Origin: Pseudomonas putida
GTDB taxonomy: Bacteria > Pseudomonadota > Gammaproteobacteria > Pseudomonadales > Pseudomonadaceae
Assembly: GCF_028682395.1 (NCBI RefSeq)
Contig: NZ_JANHLC010000002.1
Location: 496,001 to 560,000 of the forward strand
Length of the DNA: 64,000 nt
Direction of reading: 5' to 3'
A program made the translations under genes and the position numbers. Below the pieces are notes generated by a model, which did not search any database, had not been told where the DNA came from, and saw only the letters and a list, made by a program, of their open reading frames with translations. Below are positions 54,049 through 63,864 of the stretch, one piece after another. Position 1 is the first letter of the stretch. Every line of letters starts with the position of its first letter.

Positions 54049-54698
54049 TCCAGCTACCCGACGAGCTCAACCTCATCCTGGGCCTGGCCTTGCTGGCGCT
54101 CGTCCCCTTTATCGCGGTCATGGCCACGTCGTTTATCAAGATGACCGTCGTCTTTTCCCTGCTGCGCAATGCCTTGGGCGTGCAGCAAATCCCGCCTAAT
54201 ATGGCGATGTATGGTCTGGCGATCATCCTCAGTATCTACGTCATGGCCCCCGTGGGATTCGCGACGCACGACTATCTGCGCGAGCACGATGTCAGCCTGA
54301 GCGACTCGGCCTCGGTCGAACGCTTCCTTGACGAAGGCATGGAGCCGTACCGTGCGTTTCTCAAGCGCCAGATCATGACGCGTGAACACACCTTTTTCGT
54401 CGACAGCACACGCCAGGTCTGGCCCCAGGAATATGCTGACCGCCTGGAACCGGACAGCCTGCTGATTCTGCTACCGGCCTTTACCGTTAGCGAGCTGACG
54501 CGAGCCTTCGAGATCGGCTTTCTGATCTACCTGCCTTTTATCGTTATCGACCTGATCATCTCGAACATTCTGCTGGCAATGGGGATGATGATGGTGTCCC
54601 CCATGACCATCTCGCTCCCCTTTAAGTTGCTGCTTTTCGTTCTGCTCGACGGCTGGACCAGGCTGACCCACGGCCTGGTCACCAGTTACGGAGGCTGA
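54045..54698 (+). CDS. pscR: Type III export gate protein SctR (PscR)
   Basis: Core of the export channel in the R5S4T1 complex. The 217-residue product has about four membrane segments (starting LALLALVPFIAVMATSFIKM) and the conserved GVQQIPPNMAMYGLAIILS stretch. Its ATG overlaps the pscQ stop. Confidence 0.96.
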   Translation: MIQLPDELNLILGLALLALVPFIAVMATSFIKMTVVFSLLRNALGVQQIPPNMAMYGLAIILSIYVMAPVGFATHDYLREHDVSLSDSASVERFLDEGMEPYRAFLKRQIMTREHTFFVDSTRQVWPQEYADRLEPDSLLILLPAFTVSELTRAFEIGFLIYLPFIVIDLIISNILLAMGMMMVSPMTISLPFKLLLFVLLDGWTRLTHGLVTSYGG

Positions 54699-54700
54699 GC

Positions 54701-54967
54701 ATGAACAACGCCGAAATCCTGCATTTCACAGCCCAGGCGCTGTGGCTGGTACTGATCCTGTCGATGCCCTGCGTGCTGATCGCGGCCATCGTCGGTACGC
54801 TGGTCTCGCTGGTCCAGGCAGTAACCCAAATACAGGAGCAGACATTGGGTTTTGTCGCCAAGCTGATCGGCGTAGTGGTGGTGCTGTTCGTCACCGCAGG
54901 CTGGATGGGCAACGAACTGCATGCCTTCGGCGAGCTGATTCTCAACAAGATTGCGCGTGTTCGATGA
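54701..54967 (+). CDS. pscS: Type III export gate protein SctS (PscS)
   Basis: Two-helix membrane protein wrapped around SctR in the export gate. 88 residues with hydrophobic segments (ALWLVLILSMPCVLIAAIVG and FVAKLIGVVVVLFVTAGW) and the conserved LVQAVTQIQEQTL loop. Confidence 0.95.
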   Translation: MNNAEILHFTAQALWLVLILSMPCVLIAAIVGTLVSLVQAVTQIQEQTLGFVAKLIGVVVVLFVTAGWMGNELHAFGELILNKIARVR

Positions 54968-55752
54968 GCATTCAGGATCTCCAGCAATTGCTGCTCGCCT
55001 ATACGCTGTTGCTGCCGCGGATCCTCAGTTGCTTTGTGATCATGCCGATCCTCAGCCGGCAAATGCTCGGAGGCGGTTTGGTACGCAACGGTGTCGCCTG
55101 CTCGCTCGCCCTGTATGCATTTCCGATGGTCGCCCACACCCTGCCACCCGCCATCGCCGGCTACGAGTTGGCGCTATTGATTGGCAAGGAAGTGCTTCTG
55201 GGCTTGCTGATCGGCTTTATCGCCACCGTCCCCTTCTGGGCCATCGAGGCTGCCGGCTTCATCATCGATAACCAGCGCGGGGCTTCGATGGCCTCGACCC
55301 TCAATCCGATGCTGGGCAACCAGACCAGCCCCACCGGGCTTTTGCTGGCCCAGACCCTGACGACCCTGTTTTTTTCCGGCGGTGGCTTCCTGATGCTGAT
55401 CGGGGCCTTGTATCAGAGCTATGCAACCTGGCCGATCGGCAGTTTTTTTCCCCAGATCGGCAGCCAATGGGTCGCGTTCTTCTACAACCAGTTCACCCAA
55501 CTGCTGCGCCTGTGCCTGCTGTTTGCGGCCCCCGTACTGATCGCCATGTTCCTGGCTGAATTCGGCCTGGCACTGATCAGCCGGTTCGCCCCCTCGCTCA
55601 ACGTGTTCATCCTTGCCATGCCCATCAAGAGTCTGATTGCCAGTGCGTTGCTGGTGATCTACGTCACCACACTGATGGGCCATGCCGTCGACAGCCTACT
55701 GATTGCACTCGATCCTCTGCGGCTACTACGCCCAGTACTGGAAAACCCATGA
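54964..55752 (+). CDS. pscT: Type III export gate protein SctT (PscT)
   Basis: Single-copy subunit closing the R5S4T1 export channel. The 262-residue product (ATG 54964) has several membrane segments (LLLPRILSCFVIMPILSRQM; VLLGLLIGFIATVPFWAIEA) and the conserved DNQRGASMASTLNPM motif. The ATG overlaps the pscS stop. Confidence 0.95.
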   Translation: MSIQDLQQLLLAYTLLLPRILSCFVIMPILSRQMLGGGLVRNGVACSLALYAFPMVAHTLPPAIAGYELALLIGKEVLLGLLIGFIATVPFWAIEAAGFIIDNQRGASMASTLNPMLGNQTSPTGLLLAQTLTTLFFSGGGFLMLIGALYQSYATWPIGSFFPQIGSQWVAFFYNQFTQLLRLCLLFAAPVLIAMFLAEFGLALISRFAPSLNVFILAMPIKSLIASALLVIYVTTLMGHAVDSLLIALDPLRLLRPVLENP

Positions 55753-56801
55753 GTGGAGAAAAGACCGAACAGCCCACCCCCAAAAAGCTGCGCGATGCGC
55801 GCAAGAAAGGTCAGGTCACCAAAAGCCGCGAAGTGGTTTCCAGCGCCCTGATCCTTAGCCTCATTGGCATGTTGATGGTTTTTTCCGATTACTACCTGGC
55901 GCACCTCGGCAACCTGATGCTGTTGCCTGCTGCGTTTATCAAGCTGCCTTTTCTCCAGGCTCTGGACCTGGTCCTGGAAAACCTGCTGCTGGAACTGGCT
56001 TACATTACCTTGCCATTTCTGCTGGTCGCCGCCGTGGTGGTGGTCGGCGCTCATCTGTTCCAGTACGGGCTGCTGTTCAGCCTGGAATCGGTCAAGCCGG
56101 ACCTGAAGAAGATCAATCCGCTGGAGGGCGCAAAGAAGATTTTCTCAATCAAGAACCTGATGGAATTACTCAAGTCGACCCTCAAGGTCGTCCTGCTATC
56201 CCTCCTGGTCTGGATTACGTTGCGGGGCAATCTGAGCTCGTTGATCATGCTGCCCGGCTGCAGTATCCGCTGCATCGCGCCGGTCGTAGGGCTGATGCTC
56301 GAACAGATGCTACTGCTGTGCGCCCTGGGGTTTGCGATGATCTCGCTGGCCGACTATGCGTTTGAACGCCACCAGCACCTCAAGCAGTTGCGCATGAGCA
56401 AGGACGAAGTTCGCCGGGAGCGCAAGGAGATGGAGGGTAGCCCTGAAATCAAGTCAAAACGCCGCGCTCTGCGCAAGGAACTCCAGAGGGGCAATATCCG
56501 CGCCGACGTCAAACGCTCCTCGGTCATCGTCGCCAACCCCAACCACATTGCCGTCGGCATCCGCTATGTACGCGGCGAGACCCCGCTACCGATTGTCACG
56601 CTCAAATACACCGATGCCGTGGCCCTGCGAGTCCGCCAGATTGCCGAGGAGGAAGGCATTCCGGTATTGCAGCGCATCCCCCTGGCCAGAGCCCTGTACC
56701 GCGACGGCCTCATTGATCAGTACATCCCCGCCGACCTGATCCAGACCACTGCCGAGGTTCTGCGCTGGCTGGAAAGCCAGGCAAAGGACCAGCCCGACTA
56801 A
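55749..56801 (+). CDS. pscU: Type III export switch protein SctU (PscU)
   Basis: Membrane autoprotease whose cleavage switches export from needle parts to translocators and effectors. The 350-residue product has four membrane segments in the first 215 residues and the cleavage motif NPNH (an NPTH variant, in VIVANPNHIAVGI) at about residue 263. It starts MSGEKTEQPTPKKLRDARKK, typical of the family. Last gene of the pscN-U operon. Confidence 0.96.
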   Translation: MSGEKTEQPTPKKLRDARKKGQVTKSREVVSSALILSLIGMLMVFSDYYLAHLGNLMLLPAAFIKLPFLQALDLVLENLLLELAYITLPFLLVAAVVVVGAHLFQYGLLFSLESVKPDLKKINPLEGAKKIFSIKNLMELLKSTLKVVLLSLLVWITLRGNLSSLIMLPGCSIRCIAPVVGLMLEQMLLLCALGFAMISLADYAFERHQHLKQLRMSKDEVRRERKEMEGSPEIKSKRRALRKELQRGNIRADVKRSSVIVANPNHIAVGIRYVRGETPLPIVTLKYTDAVALRVRQIAEEEGIPVLQRIPLARALYRDGLIDQYIPADLIQTTAEVLRWLESQAKDQPD

Positions 56802-56841
56802 CAAGCCGGGGCCTCTCAACCCCTCTGCGAGCCTGCCCACC

Positions 56842-57156
56842 ATGCCGACCTATGAACATACCACGACCTACCTCCCCGTAGAGTATCGCGTCGAAAGCCA
56901 GGGCTTCTGGCTGTTCAAACGCGACTCTCCATTACTCTTACAGCCCATACCCGAATCCCTGTGCCAAGCCCCCGAATATGAAAGCCAACTGAGTGCGATG
57001 GGCGCCCAGGGCTGGGAACTGGTGTCAGTGCAATCGCTTTTGCGCGCCATCCACCATGTTGCTCAAGGCAGTGCTGGGGCGACGCCGATCAATTACCCGT
57101 TGACCGCCGGCTTTTATTTCTTCTGGAAGCGTCGGAAACCCCTGCAAAGCCAGTAA
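56842..57156 (+). CDS. Small protein with a DUF4177-like segment
   Basis: Function unknown. The 104-residue product contains LSAMGAQGWELVSVQSLL, matching the core of DUF4177-type proteins, and lies 40 bases after pscU on the same strand. No signal peptide or membrane segment. It could be cotranscribed with the type III operon, but it is not a standard part of such clusters. The ribosome-binding site is weak. Confidence 0.7.
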   Translation: MPTYEHTTTYLPVEYRVESQGFWLFKRDSPLLLQPIPESLCQAPEYESQLSAMGAQGWELVSVQSLLRAIHHVAQGSAGATPINYPLTAGFYFFWKRRKPLQSQ

Positions 57157-57606
57157 GAAATCACGCACAACATTAAACATTTGTGTCTCGAACAGCGAAC
57201 ACACCCGCCCCATAATTTTTTGTGTCGACATACCGTTAACTAATAAGACAAAGAACCCTTAACCCAGCTTCAATAAAGCACACCTCGAAAACGACGCCTC
57301 TCAACTTACTCCGCTGTTGTTTATCCGCTTAAGAAAATGCCTTTAAACAAGGCTTCAATTTAAAGATTAAAAACAACAAACCATCATATAAAACAACTTA
57401 CAAAGCCTTTCACAACACCTATAAAAGCCAAACTAATATCTTCTTCGCTCGGCAGCTCACCCGGCCTTATCCATCACTAAAACTAACGCCAGAGCCACCC
57501 GACACCTCAATAAAACAAGCCACGTTTACTGGCCAAGCATTTGGCCGTGTTGGCCGCGCAGCGCGCAAACCACTCTCCCAAAAAACCACTAGCAGGAAAC
57601 TAGTAA
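57157..57606. other. A/T-rich intergenic region before the Ig-repeat protein gene
   Basis: 450 bases with no supported gene, far richer in A/T than the flanks. It presumably carries the promoter of the Ig-repeat gene. TTGGCC/TGGCC recurs three times near 57530-57560, followed by an ACTAG...CTAGT repeat just before the ribosome-binding site. No clear -35/-10 pair was found. Confidence 0.5.
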
Positions 57607-60600
57607 ATGCCTATCCGTCCTGAATCAGAGCATCTTTCATTGAGCAATCACTCACCCTTGCAGCATTCGTTATCTACGTTCTTTTATGCGGTAACGGAGC
57701 TTAAGCCGAGCATCGCCACCCTGCTCTCCGACCAAGGCCCCATCGCCAGCGGAAGCAAGACCCAGGACACCATACCGACGCTGATCGGCAGTGGTCTGCC
57801 CGCCAATCTGACTGTTGCGCTCTACAACCATGACAAACTGATTGGTCATACCGAAACCAATGCCGAAGGACGCTGGAAGTACCGACTTGAGGCCCCCCTT
57901 GGCTTGGGCGACCACAGTTTTACCGTCAGACTTACTGATCGCGATGGCAGCCAGAGTCAGAGTAGCGATCCGTACCTAATCACCGTCGAACCGCGCACGC
58001 CTATCCAGCCGACGATCGATGGTATCTACGACAACACGGGGGAGCAGACCGGCCTGCTGAGCAAGGACGACGTGACCGATGAAACCCGGCCAACCCTACT
58101 GGGTAGCAAGCTGCCTGCGGGGCTTGTGGTCACGATCTTCGACAATGGCCAGGTTCTGGGCCAAGAGCGGACCAGTTCGACCGGCCAGTGGTGCTTCCGG
58201 CCAACGAATTCGCTGCACAGCGGCAAGCATAGCTTCACCGTGCAGTTGAACTATCCGGACGGCAGTGTCAGCCATCCAAGCGAGCCCTTCACCCTCCAGA
58301 TCGAACCGCAGGCGACCCTCAAACCAGTGATAGAGAGCGTACTGGATGACTTCGGCCAGGAACAGGGAGGTATCACCCATGGCGGCATGACCGATGATCG
58401 CCAACCGACCTTGATCGGTAGTGGCCTCCAGAGCCAGCAACTGGTCACCGTCTACCTCGACAATGAGATCCTCGGCCACGTGCGCACTGATGACCAGGGG
58501 CGCTGGTCCTTCGAACCTCCCACGCCACTCGAATTCGGCGAGCACCAGTTCAAGATCCGGGTGAGCTACCCCAATGGCAGCCTCGGTCCGTTCAGCGATA
58601 ACTTCACTCTCACCATCACCCCCTTGGCGAGCCTCAAGCCGGTCATCGACGGCGTCTATGACTCGATGGGCGCACAGCAGGGCCTGCTCGCGAGTGGCGA
58701 CATCACCGATGATCCCCGACCGGCGCTGTTTGGCAGTGGGCTGCTGGCCAACCAGTGGGTCAACGTTTACGACAACGGCCTGCTAATCGGTAGTGCCCAA
58801 GCCAATGCCCGAGGGCAGTGGAGCTTCAAGCCCAATACCGAACTGGGCAATGGCCTACACCTGCTGACCATTCGTGTCGCCCGTGTCGACGCCAGTCTCA
58901 GTCCGCCCAGCGAGCCTTTCGAGCTCATGATCGAAAGCACTGCATCCAGCCGTCCAGTGATCGACACCGTCATCGATGATGTCGGCAGTGAACAAGGAGC
59001 GATCGCCAATGGCGGAGTGACCGATGACAACCGCCCGGCCATCTTTGGTAAAAGCCCGCTTCCTAATCAATTGATCACGCTCTTCGACAACAATCGTCCA
59101 ATCGCCCAAGTGCGCTCGGACGCTGACGGCCATTGGCGCTATGACCCCACGGAGCCACTCGCCCCTGGCCAACACAGCATCACCGTGCGCGCGATCACCC
59201 CCAATGGCCAACCCAGCGAGCCAAGCGAACCGTTTCTGATCACGGTCATCGCCCCGAGCAGCAACCGACCGAGCATTCAGGGGATCTACGATGAGTTCGG
59301 CAGCGAAACGGGCTTGATCTCGAACGGTGGTCACACCGATGACGCACGCGCAGTCATTAGTGGCGCCGGCCTGGAACCCTACCTACTGGTCACGATCTTC
59401 GACAATGGCCAGGAAATCGGCAAAACCCACGCCAATGCCCTGGGTCAGTGGAATTTCAAGCCCTCCGGCCTAAGCCAGGGGGAACACCGCTTCACCGTGC
59501 AGACAAGCCACCCCGATGGCAGCAAAAGCGAGTTGAGCCAGCCCTATGTCATTCACCTAACCCTGCACAACCAGTCGGTACTGCAGATTGAAGGCATTCA
59601 TGATCAAGTTGGCCTCGAGCGCGGCCTGGTCAGCCATGGCGGTAAAACCGACGACATGTACGCCATACTCAGCGGCAGTGGCGCCCAGCCCTTCCAGGAG
59701 GTTGTCATCTACACGTTCGGCCAGAGCGAGCCCGTTGGACGGGTCCGCAGCAACGCCCTGGGGAAATGGCTATTCGAACCCAAGAGCCCCTGGAAGGAGG
59801 CCATAAATACGCTGACCGTGCGCGCAGTCCTGCCAGACGGCAGCGAGGGCCCACACAGCTCACCCTATGTATTCAACTTCAAAGCCGTCAGCCCACGGCC
59901 GGTTATCGACGGTCTCTATGATGACGTCGGGGTCAGCCAGGGGCTCATTACCCACGGAGGTTACACCGACGATACGCGCCCAAGCCTGTTTGGCAAGGTG
60001 GATACCCAGACCGCTCGATCGGTCAGTATCTTCCTTGATGGGCGCAACATCGCCGTCATCACCCCCGACGCACTGGGCAACTGGCTGTACACCCCCGGCC
60101 ACATCCTGGCCCAGGGTCATCACCAATTTACGGTGGCAATCAACTACAACACCGGTCACCAAAGCGCGCAAAGCGATCCCTTCGCCTTCAACATCGAACG
60201 GGCGACCAGCGACACCCCAACCAGCATTGTCACTTCACCCAGCATGAAGCCGGTCATCGATGCCGTCTTCGATACCGAAGGCAATAACCGTGGCCCCATC
60301 GCAGCAGGCAGCAGTACCGATGATGCCCGCCCGGTCCTCAGCGGCAGCGGCCTGCATCCGTTGATGGGTCATGTGGTGATTTTCGACAACGGTCGTCAGA
60401 TCGGCACGGCCAACATCGATGTTCGGGGCAGCTGGACTTTCAAACCCTCCGCCAACCTGACCATTGGCTCCCACGAACTAGTGATTCAAGTCAACTATCG
60501 CAATGGCACCAAAAGCCTGCAAAGCGAGTCGATCAGTTTCACCGTGGAGAGTGCTAAACCGCTCATTCAAGGGGTCTATGATGATGTCGGCCCGAATCAG

Positions 60601-61191
60601 GGTATGGTGGCTTCCGGTGGTATCACCGATGACAATCGCCCGACGCTGACGGGCGGCGGAGCACTCGCCCACCAGACGCTCCGGGTGTACGACGACAAAC
60701 TCTGGATCGGCGAAGTACGTGCCGACGCCCTGGGCAACTGGCTCTTTGAAATGCCGGCGGCCTTGAGCTTGGGCAAACACACGTTCACCCTTCAACCGAT
60801 CATGCCCAATGGCAGTTGGGGACCGAAAAGCGATGCCTACGAACTCTCCATTGTAGCGCAGAGCCGGGGCAAATCATTGAGTTATCAACTCACAGAAAAC
60901 CACAGCGATTTGATCCTGATGAGCGACGCCCCACTTGCTCAGGGCGATAATCATCAGTTGCCTCTCTCCCCGGCCATTTCCCTCACATTGACCCAGGTGC
61001 TGATGGCTCCGGTCGATGACGCCTTGTTTGCCGAGCCACCTCCGGCCCAGGGTGACGCGTTGCCGGAACTGACCCTGGCGCAGATAGGTTCCTGGCACAG
61101 CGTCGATACGCCGAGCAGTGAAGGCGTGGCCGGCGACGTGTCCTTCAGCCCCGCTATCGAGCTCGTGCAACTGGATACTTACGCGGCCTGA
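57607..61191 (+). CDS. Large Ig-like repeat surface protein, probable type I secretion substrate
   Basis: Predicted secreted or surface adhesin of 1194 residues. After a short N-terminus without signal peptide it consists of ten tandem repeats of about 104 residues, each starting like KPVIDGVYDDVG and containing GG-x-TDD-x-RP-x-L-x-GSG, a VTIFDNG-like strand, an A-x-G-x-W-x-FKP stretch and a G-x-H-x-FTV strand: a bacterial Ig-like fold of the kind in BapA and SiiE. The first repeat is the most diverged. The C-terminal 110 residues are different and acidic, ending FSPAIELVQLDTYAA, a place and composition fitting a type I signal. No RTX nonapeptides and no LapG-type cleavage site were seen. The convergent type I transporter genes downstream are the natural exporters. 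AGGAA precedes the ATG. Confidence 0.85.
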   Translation: MPIRPESEHLSLSNHSPLQHSLSTFFYAVTELKPSIATLLSDQGPIASGSKTQDTIPTLIGSGLPANLTVALYNHDKLIGHTETNAEGRWKYRLEAPLGLGDHSFTVRLTDRDGSQSQSSDPYLITVEPRTPIQPTIDGIYDNTGEQTGLLSKDDVTDETRPTLLGSKLPAGLVVTIFDNGQVLGQERTSSTGQWCFRPTNSLHSGKHSFTVQLNYPDGSVSHPSEPFTLQIEPQATLKPVIESVLDDFGQEQGGITHGGMTDDRQPTLIGSGLQSQQLVTVYLDNEILGHVRTDDQGRWSFEPPTPLEFGEHQFKIRVSYPNGSLGPFSDNFTLTITPLASLKPVIDGVYDSMGAQQGLLASGDITDDPRPALFGSGLLANQWVNVYDNGLLIGSAQANARGQWSFKPNTELGNGLHLLTIRVARVDASLSPPSEPFELMIESTASSRPVIDTVIDDVGSEQGAIANGGVTDDNRPAIFGKSPLPNQLITLFDNNRPIAQVRSDADGHWRYDPTEPLAPGQHSITVRAITPNGQPSEPSEPFLITVIAPSSNRPSIQGIYDEFGSETGLISNGGHTDDARAVISGAGLEPYLLVTIFDNGQEIGKTHANALGQWNFKPSGLSQGEHRFTVQTSHPDGSKSELSQPYVIHLTLHNQSVLQIEGIHDQVGLERGLVSHGGKTDDMYAILSGSGAQPFQEVVIYTFGQSEPVGRVRSNALGKWLFEPKSPWKEAINTLTVRAVLPDGSEGPHSSPYVFNFKAVSPRPVIDGLYDDVGVSQGLITHGGYTDDTRPSLFGKVDTQTARSVSIFLDGRNIAVITPDALGNWLYTPGHILAQGHHQFTVAINYNTGHQSAQSDPFAFNIERATSDTPTSIVTSPSMKPVIDAVFDTEGNNRGPIAAGSSTDDARPVLSGSGLHPLMGHVVIFDNGRQIGTANIDVRGSWTFKPSANLTIGSHELVIQVNYRNGTKSLQSESISFTVESAKPLIQGVYDDVGPNQGMVASGGITDDNRPTLTGGGALAHQTLRVYDDKLWIGEVRADALGNWLFEMPAALSLGKHTFTLQPIMPNGSWGPKSDAYELSIVAQSRGKSLSYQLTENHSDLILMSDAPLAQGDNHQLPLSPAISLTLTQVLMAPVDDALFAEPPPAQGDALPELTLAQIGSWHSVDTPSSEGVAGDVSFSPAIELVQLDTYAA
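57700..60870 (+). repeat. Ten in-frame repeats of about 312 bases
   Basis: Repeat units begin near 57700, 58006, 58318, 58630, 58945, 59260, 59577, 59892, 60243 and 60553. They are conserved at protein level and diverged in DNA, so they are old and not prone to simple slippage. Confidence 0.85.
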
Positions 61192-61215
61192 AGCCCGTTC
61201 TTCCCCTCCCCCTGC

Positions 61216-61241
61216 GCTGCGCTCATTACCTTGAGCGCAGC
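61216..61241. terminator. Hairpin between the convergent Ig-repeat and TolC-like genes
   Basis: GCTGCGCTCA and TGAGCGCAGC form a 10-bp stem with a six-base loop, overlapping the last codons of the TolC-like gene. No T run. Confidence 0.45.
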
Positions 61242-62614
61242 CATTTGAACAGGGAGCCTGCGCTGGAGTACTGGCGAACGGTCGCATGATAAGCATCGAA
61301 ACGATTGCTCACTGCGCTGACCCGGTTGCCGTAGTAGTCGCTCTCCGCCGAAAGCACATCCAGCAATGTGCGTCGTCCCAAGTGATACCACTGCTCGAAA
61401 AAATCGCCGCGGATCTGTTCGCTCTCCAGCGTCAACGCCTGGAATAGCTCGGCCCTTTCAAACAGCGCCAAAGCCTCCTGATGCGCGGTGCGCAGGCTGT
61501 ATTCAAGATCACGGCGCAGTTGTTCCAATTCCTGACGACCCGCTTCGGCACGCTGCAAGGCTGCACGTTCGGCGGCACGCACCGCGCCCCCACGAAAGAT
61601 CGGCCAGTTCACCGACAGCGCTGTCTGCCAGGGCTGCTCACGCCCCCAGGCATCTTCACGGGTGGACTTGTTGATGGTCCAGCTCAACTGCGGCAGTGCG
61701 GAGACCTTCACCGCCTCGGCCTCCAACTGCGCGGCAGCCGTCCGGGACCTGGCCTGTTGCACCAAGGGATGATCAGGGATGTCGCCCAACAGTGCAGGTA
61801 AATCCCCCGGGTGCAGATTCCACTCCTGGCCGACCGGGAGCGCCACGTGCCTATCACCCACCAGTTTGTGCAGATTGACCTGCTGATCAGCCACGCGCGT
61901 GCGTGCCGTATCGAGTGCCGCTTCTGCCTGCAACAAGCGCGCCTTGGCCTGGGTCAATTCACTACTGCGGCCAGGGTCGGCGATCACGACTTCGGCAAGC
62001 ATCGCCACCAACTCACGCAGGCGGCTGGCATATTGCTCGCTCAACTGGACGATCAACCGCTGTTTGCCCAACTCGATCAGCGTGGCCGTCACTTCATGGG
62101 CCGCTCGCTGTGCTTCGGCGTCAATGCGCAACGCCATGGCCATGGCCGTCTGTTGGCGGCTCTCGATAGATGTGCCCAAGTAACCCCAGTCGAAAACCGA
62201 CGTTGTCACCTGTACATTAACGCCACCATTTGTTGCATGGTCGCTGTATGCCCCGCCTCCAAATTGGTGGGCTCTGGACTGACTGCCAAGGTCCACCTGG
62301 GGCCAGCGCCTGCCTTTGATCTCATCGACATCGGCCAATGCCGCCTCATGTTCTGCCCGGGCCCCGCCGAGGGCATGGCTGCGCGCCAGCGCTGCCTCTA
62401 TTGCGCCCAGAAACACCCGCTTCAACTCACTCTGTGTCGGCCCAGTGATACCGCGCCCGTGAGCGCCCCGCAGCTCGGGCAACGTGATCAGGGCCTGAGC
62501 CGAAACACCTGGCAACGTATCGGCCAACCCGGTACTCGACAGCAACGCCCCGCTCCACAACACATGCTTGGCATAAAGACGTAGATCAAGGATAAAACCG
62601 CTCATCGTGCTCAT
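61226..62614 (-). CDS. TolC-family outer-membrane channel of a type I secretion system
   Basis: Outer-membrane and periplasmic exit duct of the type I exporter. The 462-residue product has a hydrophobic N-terminus (LYAKHVLWSGALLSSTGLAD) as signal peptide and two TolC-type coiled-coil repeats (about 60-250 and 280-450), with the closing region RTLLDVLSAESDYYGNR. ATG 62614 is used, just after the HlyD stop; ATG 62605, with GAGG upstream, is possible. LapE-like by gene context. Third gene of the leftward operon ABC-HlyD-TolC. Confidence 0.88.
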   Translation of the reverse strand: MSTMSGFILDLRLYAKHVLWSGALLSSTGLADTLPGVSAQALITLPELRGAHGRGITGPTQSELKRVFLGAIEAALARSHALGGARAEHEAALADVDEIKGRRWPQVDLGSQSRAHQFGGGAYSDHATNGGVNVQVTTSVFDWGYLGTSIESRQQTAMAMALRIDAEAQRAAHEVTATLIELGKQRLIVQLSEQYASRLRELVAMLAEVVIADPGRSSELTQAKARLLQAEAALDTARTRVADQQVNLHKLVGDRHVALPVGQEWNLHPGDLPALLGDIPDHPLVQQARSRTAAAQLEAEAVKVSALPQLSWTINKSTREDAWGREQPWQTALSVNWPIFRGGAVRAAERAALQRAEAGRQELEQLRRDLEYSLRTAHQEALALFERAELFQALTLESEQIRGDFFEQWYHLGRRTLLDVLSAESDYYGNRVSAVSNRFDAYHATVRQYSSAGSLFKWLRSR

Positions 62615-62616
62615 CC

Positions 62617-63864
62617 TCAACGCTCCCGAAAGGCTTCACGAGCCTTGAGCACGGGCTTGAGCAGATACTCGAGAATCGTCTTCTCGCCCGTACGAATTTC
62701 CACGCTCGCCAACATCCCGGGAATGATCGGCAAGTTGCGTCCTGCTGCCTGCAACGCATTGCTGCGGGTCAGCACCAGCACCCGGTAATAGCTATCGTCG
62801 GGGCGTCCCGAGGCCGCCCGCTGATCATCCTTCAATGTGCTGGGGCTGATATGTTCGAGCACCCCTTCCAGGCCGCCATAAATGCTGTAGTCATAGGCGG
62901 TGATCTTGACCATGACCGGCAGGCCGACTTGCAGGAACGCGATGTCGGCCGGGCGAATCCGCCCTTCGACCAGCAGTTGGTCTTCCAGTGGCACCAGCTC
63001 CAGGATCGGCGCACCCGGCTGGATCACGCCTCCAATCGTATGGCTGCGTATATTCTTCACCGTGCCCCGCAAAGGCGCGAACAGGGTCGTGCGCTCGACG
63101 ACATCGCTGCGCCCGACCAGATGCTCGCTGGCCTGGGCCAGCTCCAGTTCGAGACGCGCCAGTTCCGCACTGGCCTCCGCCTGATAGCGATTGCCGCGCT
63201 CGATTATCTGTCCGTGGATTTCATTGGCCTGGCGTCGCATGCGCAACAGCTCGACCTCGGAGAGCAGGCCCTTTGCCGCGAGGGGTTCGACCAGACGGAT
63301 CTCGTGCAGCGACAAACGATGGCTGCGCTGCAAGGCATCGAGGCTGTTATCGAGTGCGCGTTTACGCGCTTCAAAGGCCTGGGTTTCCTGGGCAACCAGA
63401 TCGGCCTCGGCGCTCACCTGCTCATCGAACCGCAGAGGTTGTTGATAAGCCTCGGCCCGCAGGCGGCTGATCGCAGCCCTCAAGCCCAACACCTTGGACA
63501 ATGACTCCCGGTAGCTGGACTCGGCTCGGGTCGGATCGATCCTGAGCAACGGCGCGCCCTGCTCGACGATATCGCCTTCACTGACATTCATCTGCGCCAG
63601 GATGCCGCCCTCCAGGCTCTGGATCACCTGCTCGCGACTCTGGGAAACAACCAGGCCTTCTCCCAGGGTAATCTGTTCGACGCGGGCCAGTGCCGCCCAG
63701 CCCAACCCCACACAGAACACCCCACCGATCAGTTGCAGAATCAATCTGGAACCGGGCGCCACTTGGTTCAGCAGGGAGGCCTTCAGGTCAGTCATGAACA
63801 CACTGTCACCCGGCTGCAGTGGGGCCGCGCCGGTCTTGCGCCGCTTCAACAGAGCGGCGATCAC
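62617..63864 (-). CDS. HlyD-family membrane fusion protein of a type I secretion system
   Basis: Adaptor linking the ABC transporter to the TolC-like channel. The 415-residue product has one N-terminal membrane segment (LILQLIGGVFCVGLGWAALA), a lipoyl half-motif (VIQSLEGGILAQMNVSEGDIV), a long coiled coil (about 100-260) and a C-terminal beta domain ending GEKTILEYLLKPVLKAREAF, a family signature. GTG 63864 overlaps the stop of the ABC gene (GTGA). LapC-like. Confidence 0.92.
   Translation of the reverse strand: MIAALLKRRKTGAAPLQPGDSVFMTDLKASLLNQVAPGSRLILQLIGGVFCVGLGWAALARVEQITLGEGLVVSQSREQVIQSLEGGILAQMNVSEGDIVEQGAPLLRIDPTRAESSYRESLSKVLGLRAAISRLRAEAYQQPLRFDEQVSAEADLVAQETQAFEARKRALDNSLDALQRSHRLSLHEIRLVEPLAAKGLLSEVELLRMRRQANEIHGQIIERGNRYQAEASAELARLELELAQASEHLVGRSDVVERTTLFAPLRGTVKNIRSHTIGGVIQPGAPILELVPLEDQLLVEGRIRPADIAFLQVGLPVMVKITAYDYSIYGGLEGVLEHISPSTLKDDQRAASGRPDDSYYRVLVLTRSNALQAAGRNLPIIPGMLASVEIRTGEKTILEYLLKPVLKAREAFRER

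Noticed and set aside
57700..60870. CRISPR-like or satellite repeat array
   Set aside because: The periodic units are in-frame coding repeats of about 104 residues, not short identical repeats with spacers.
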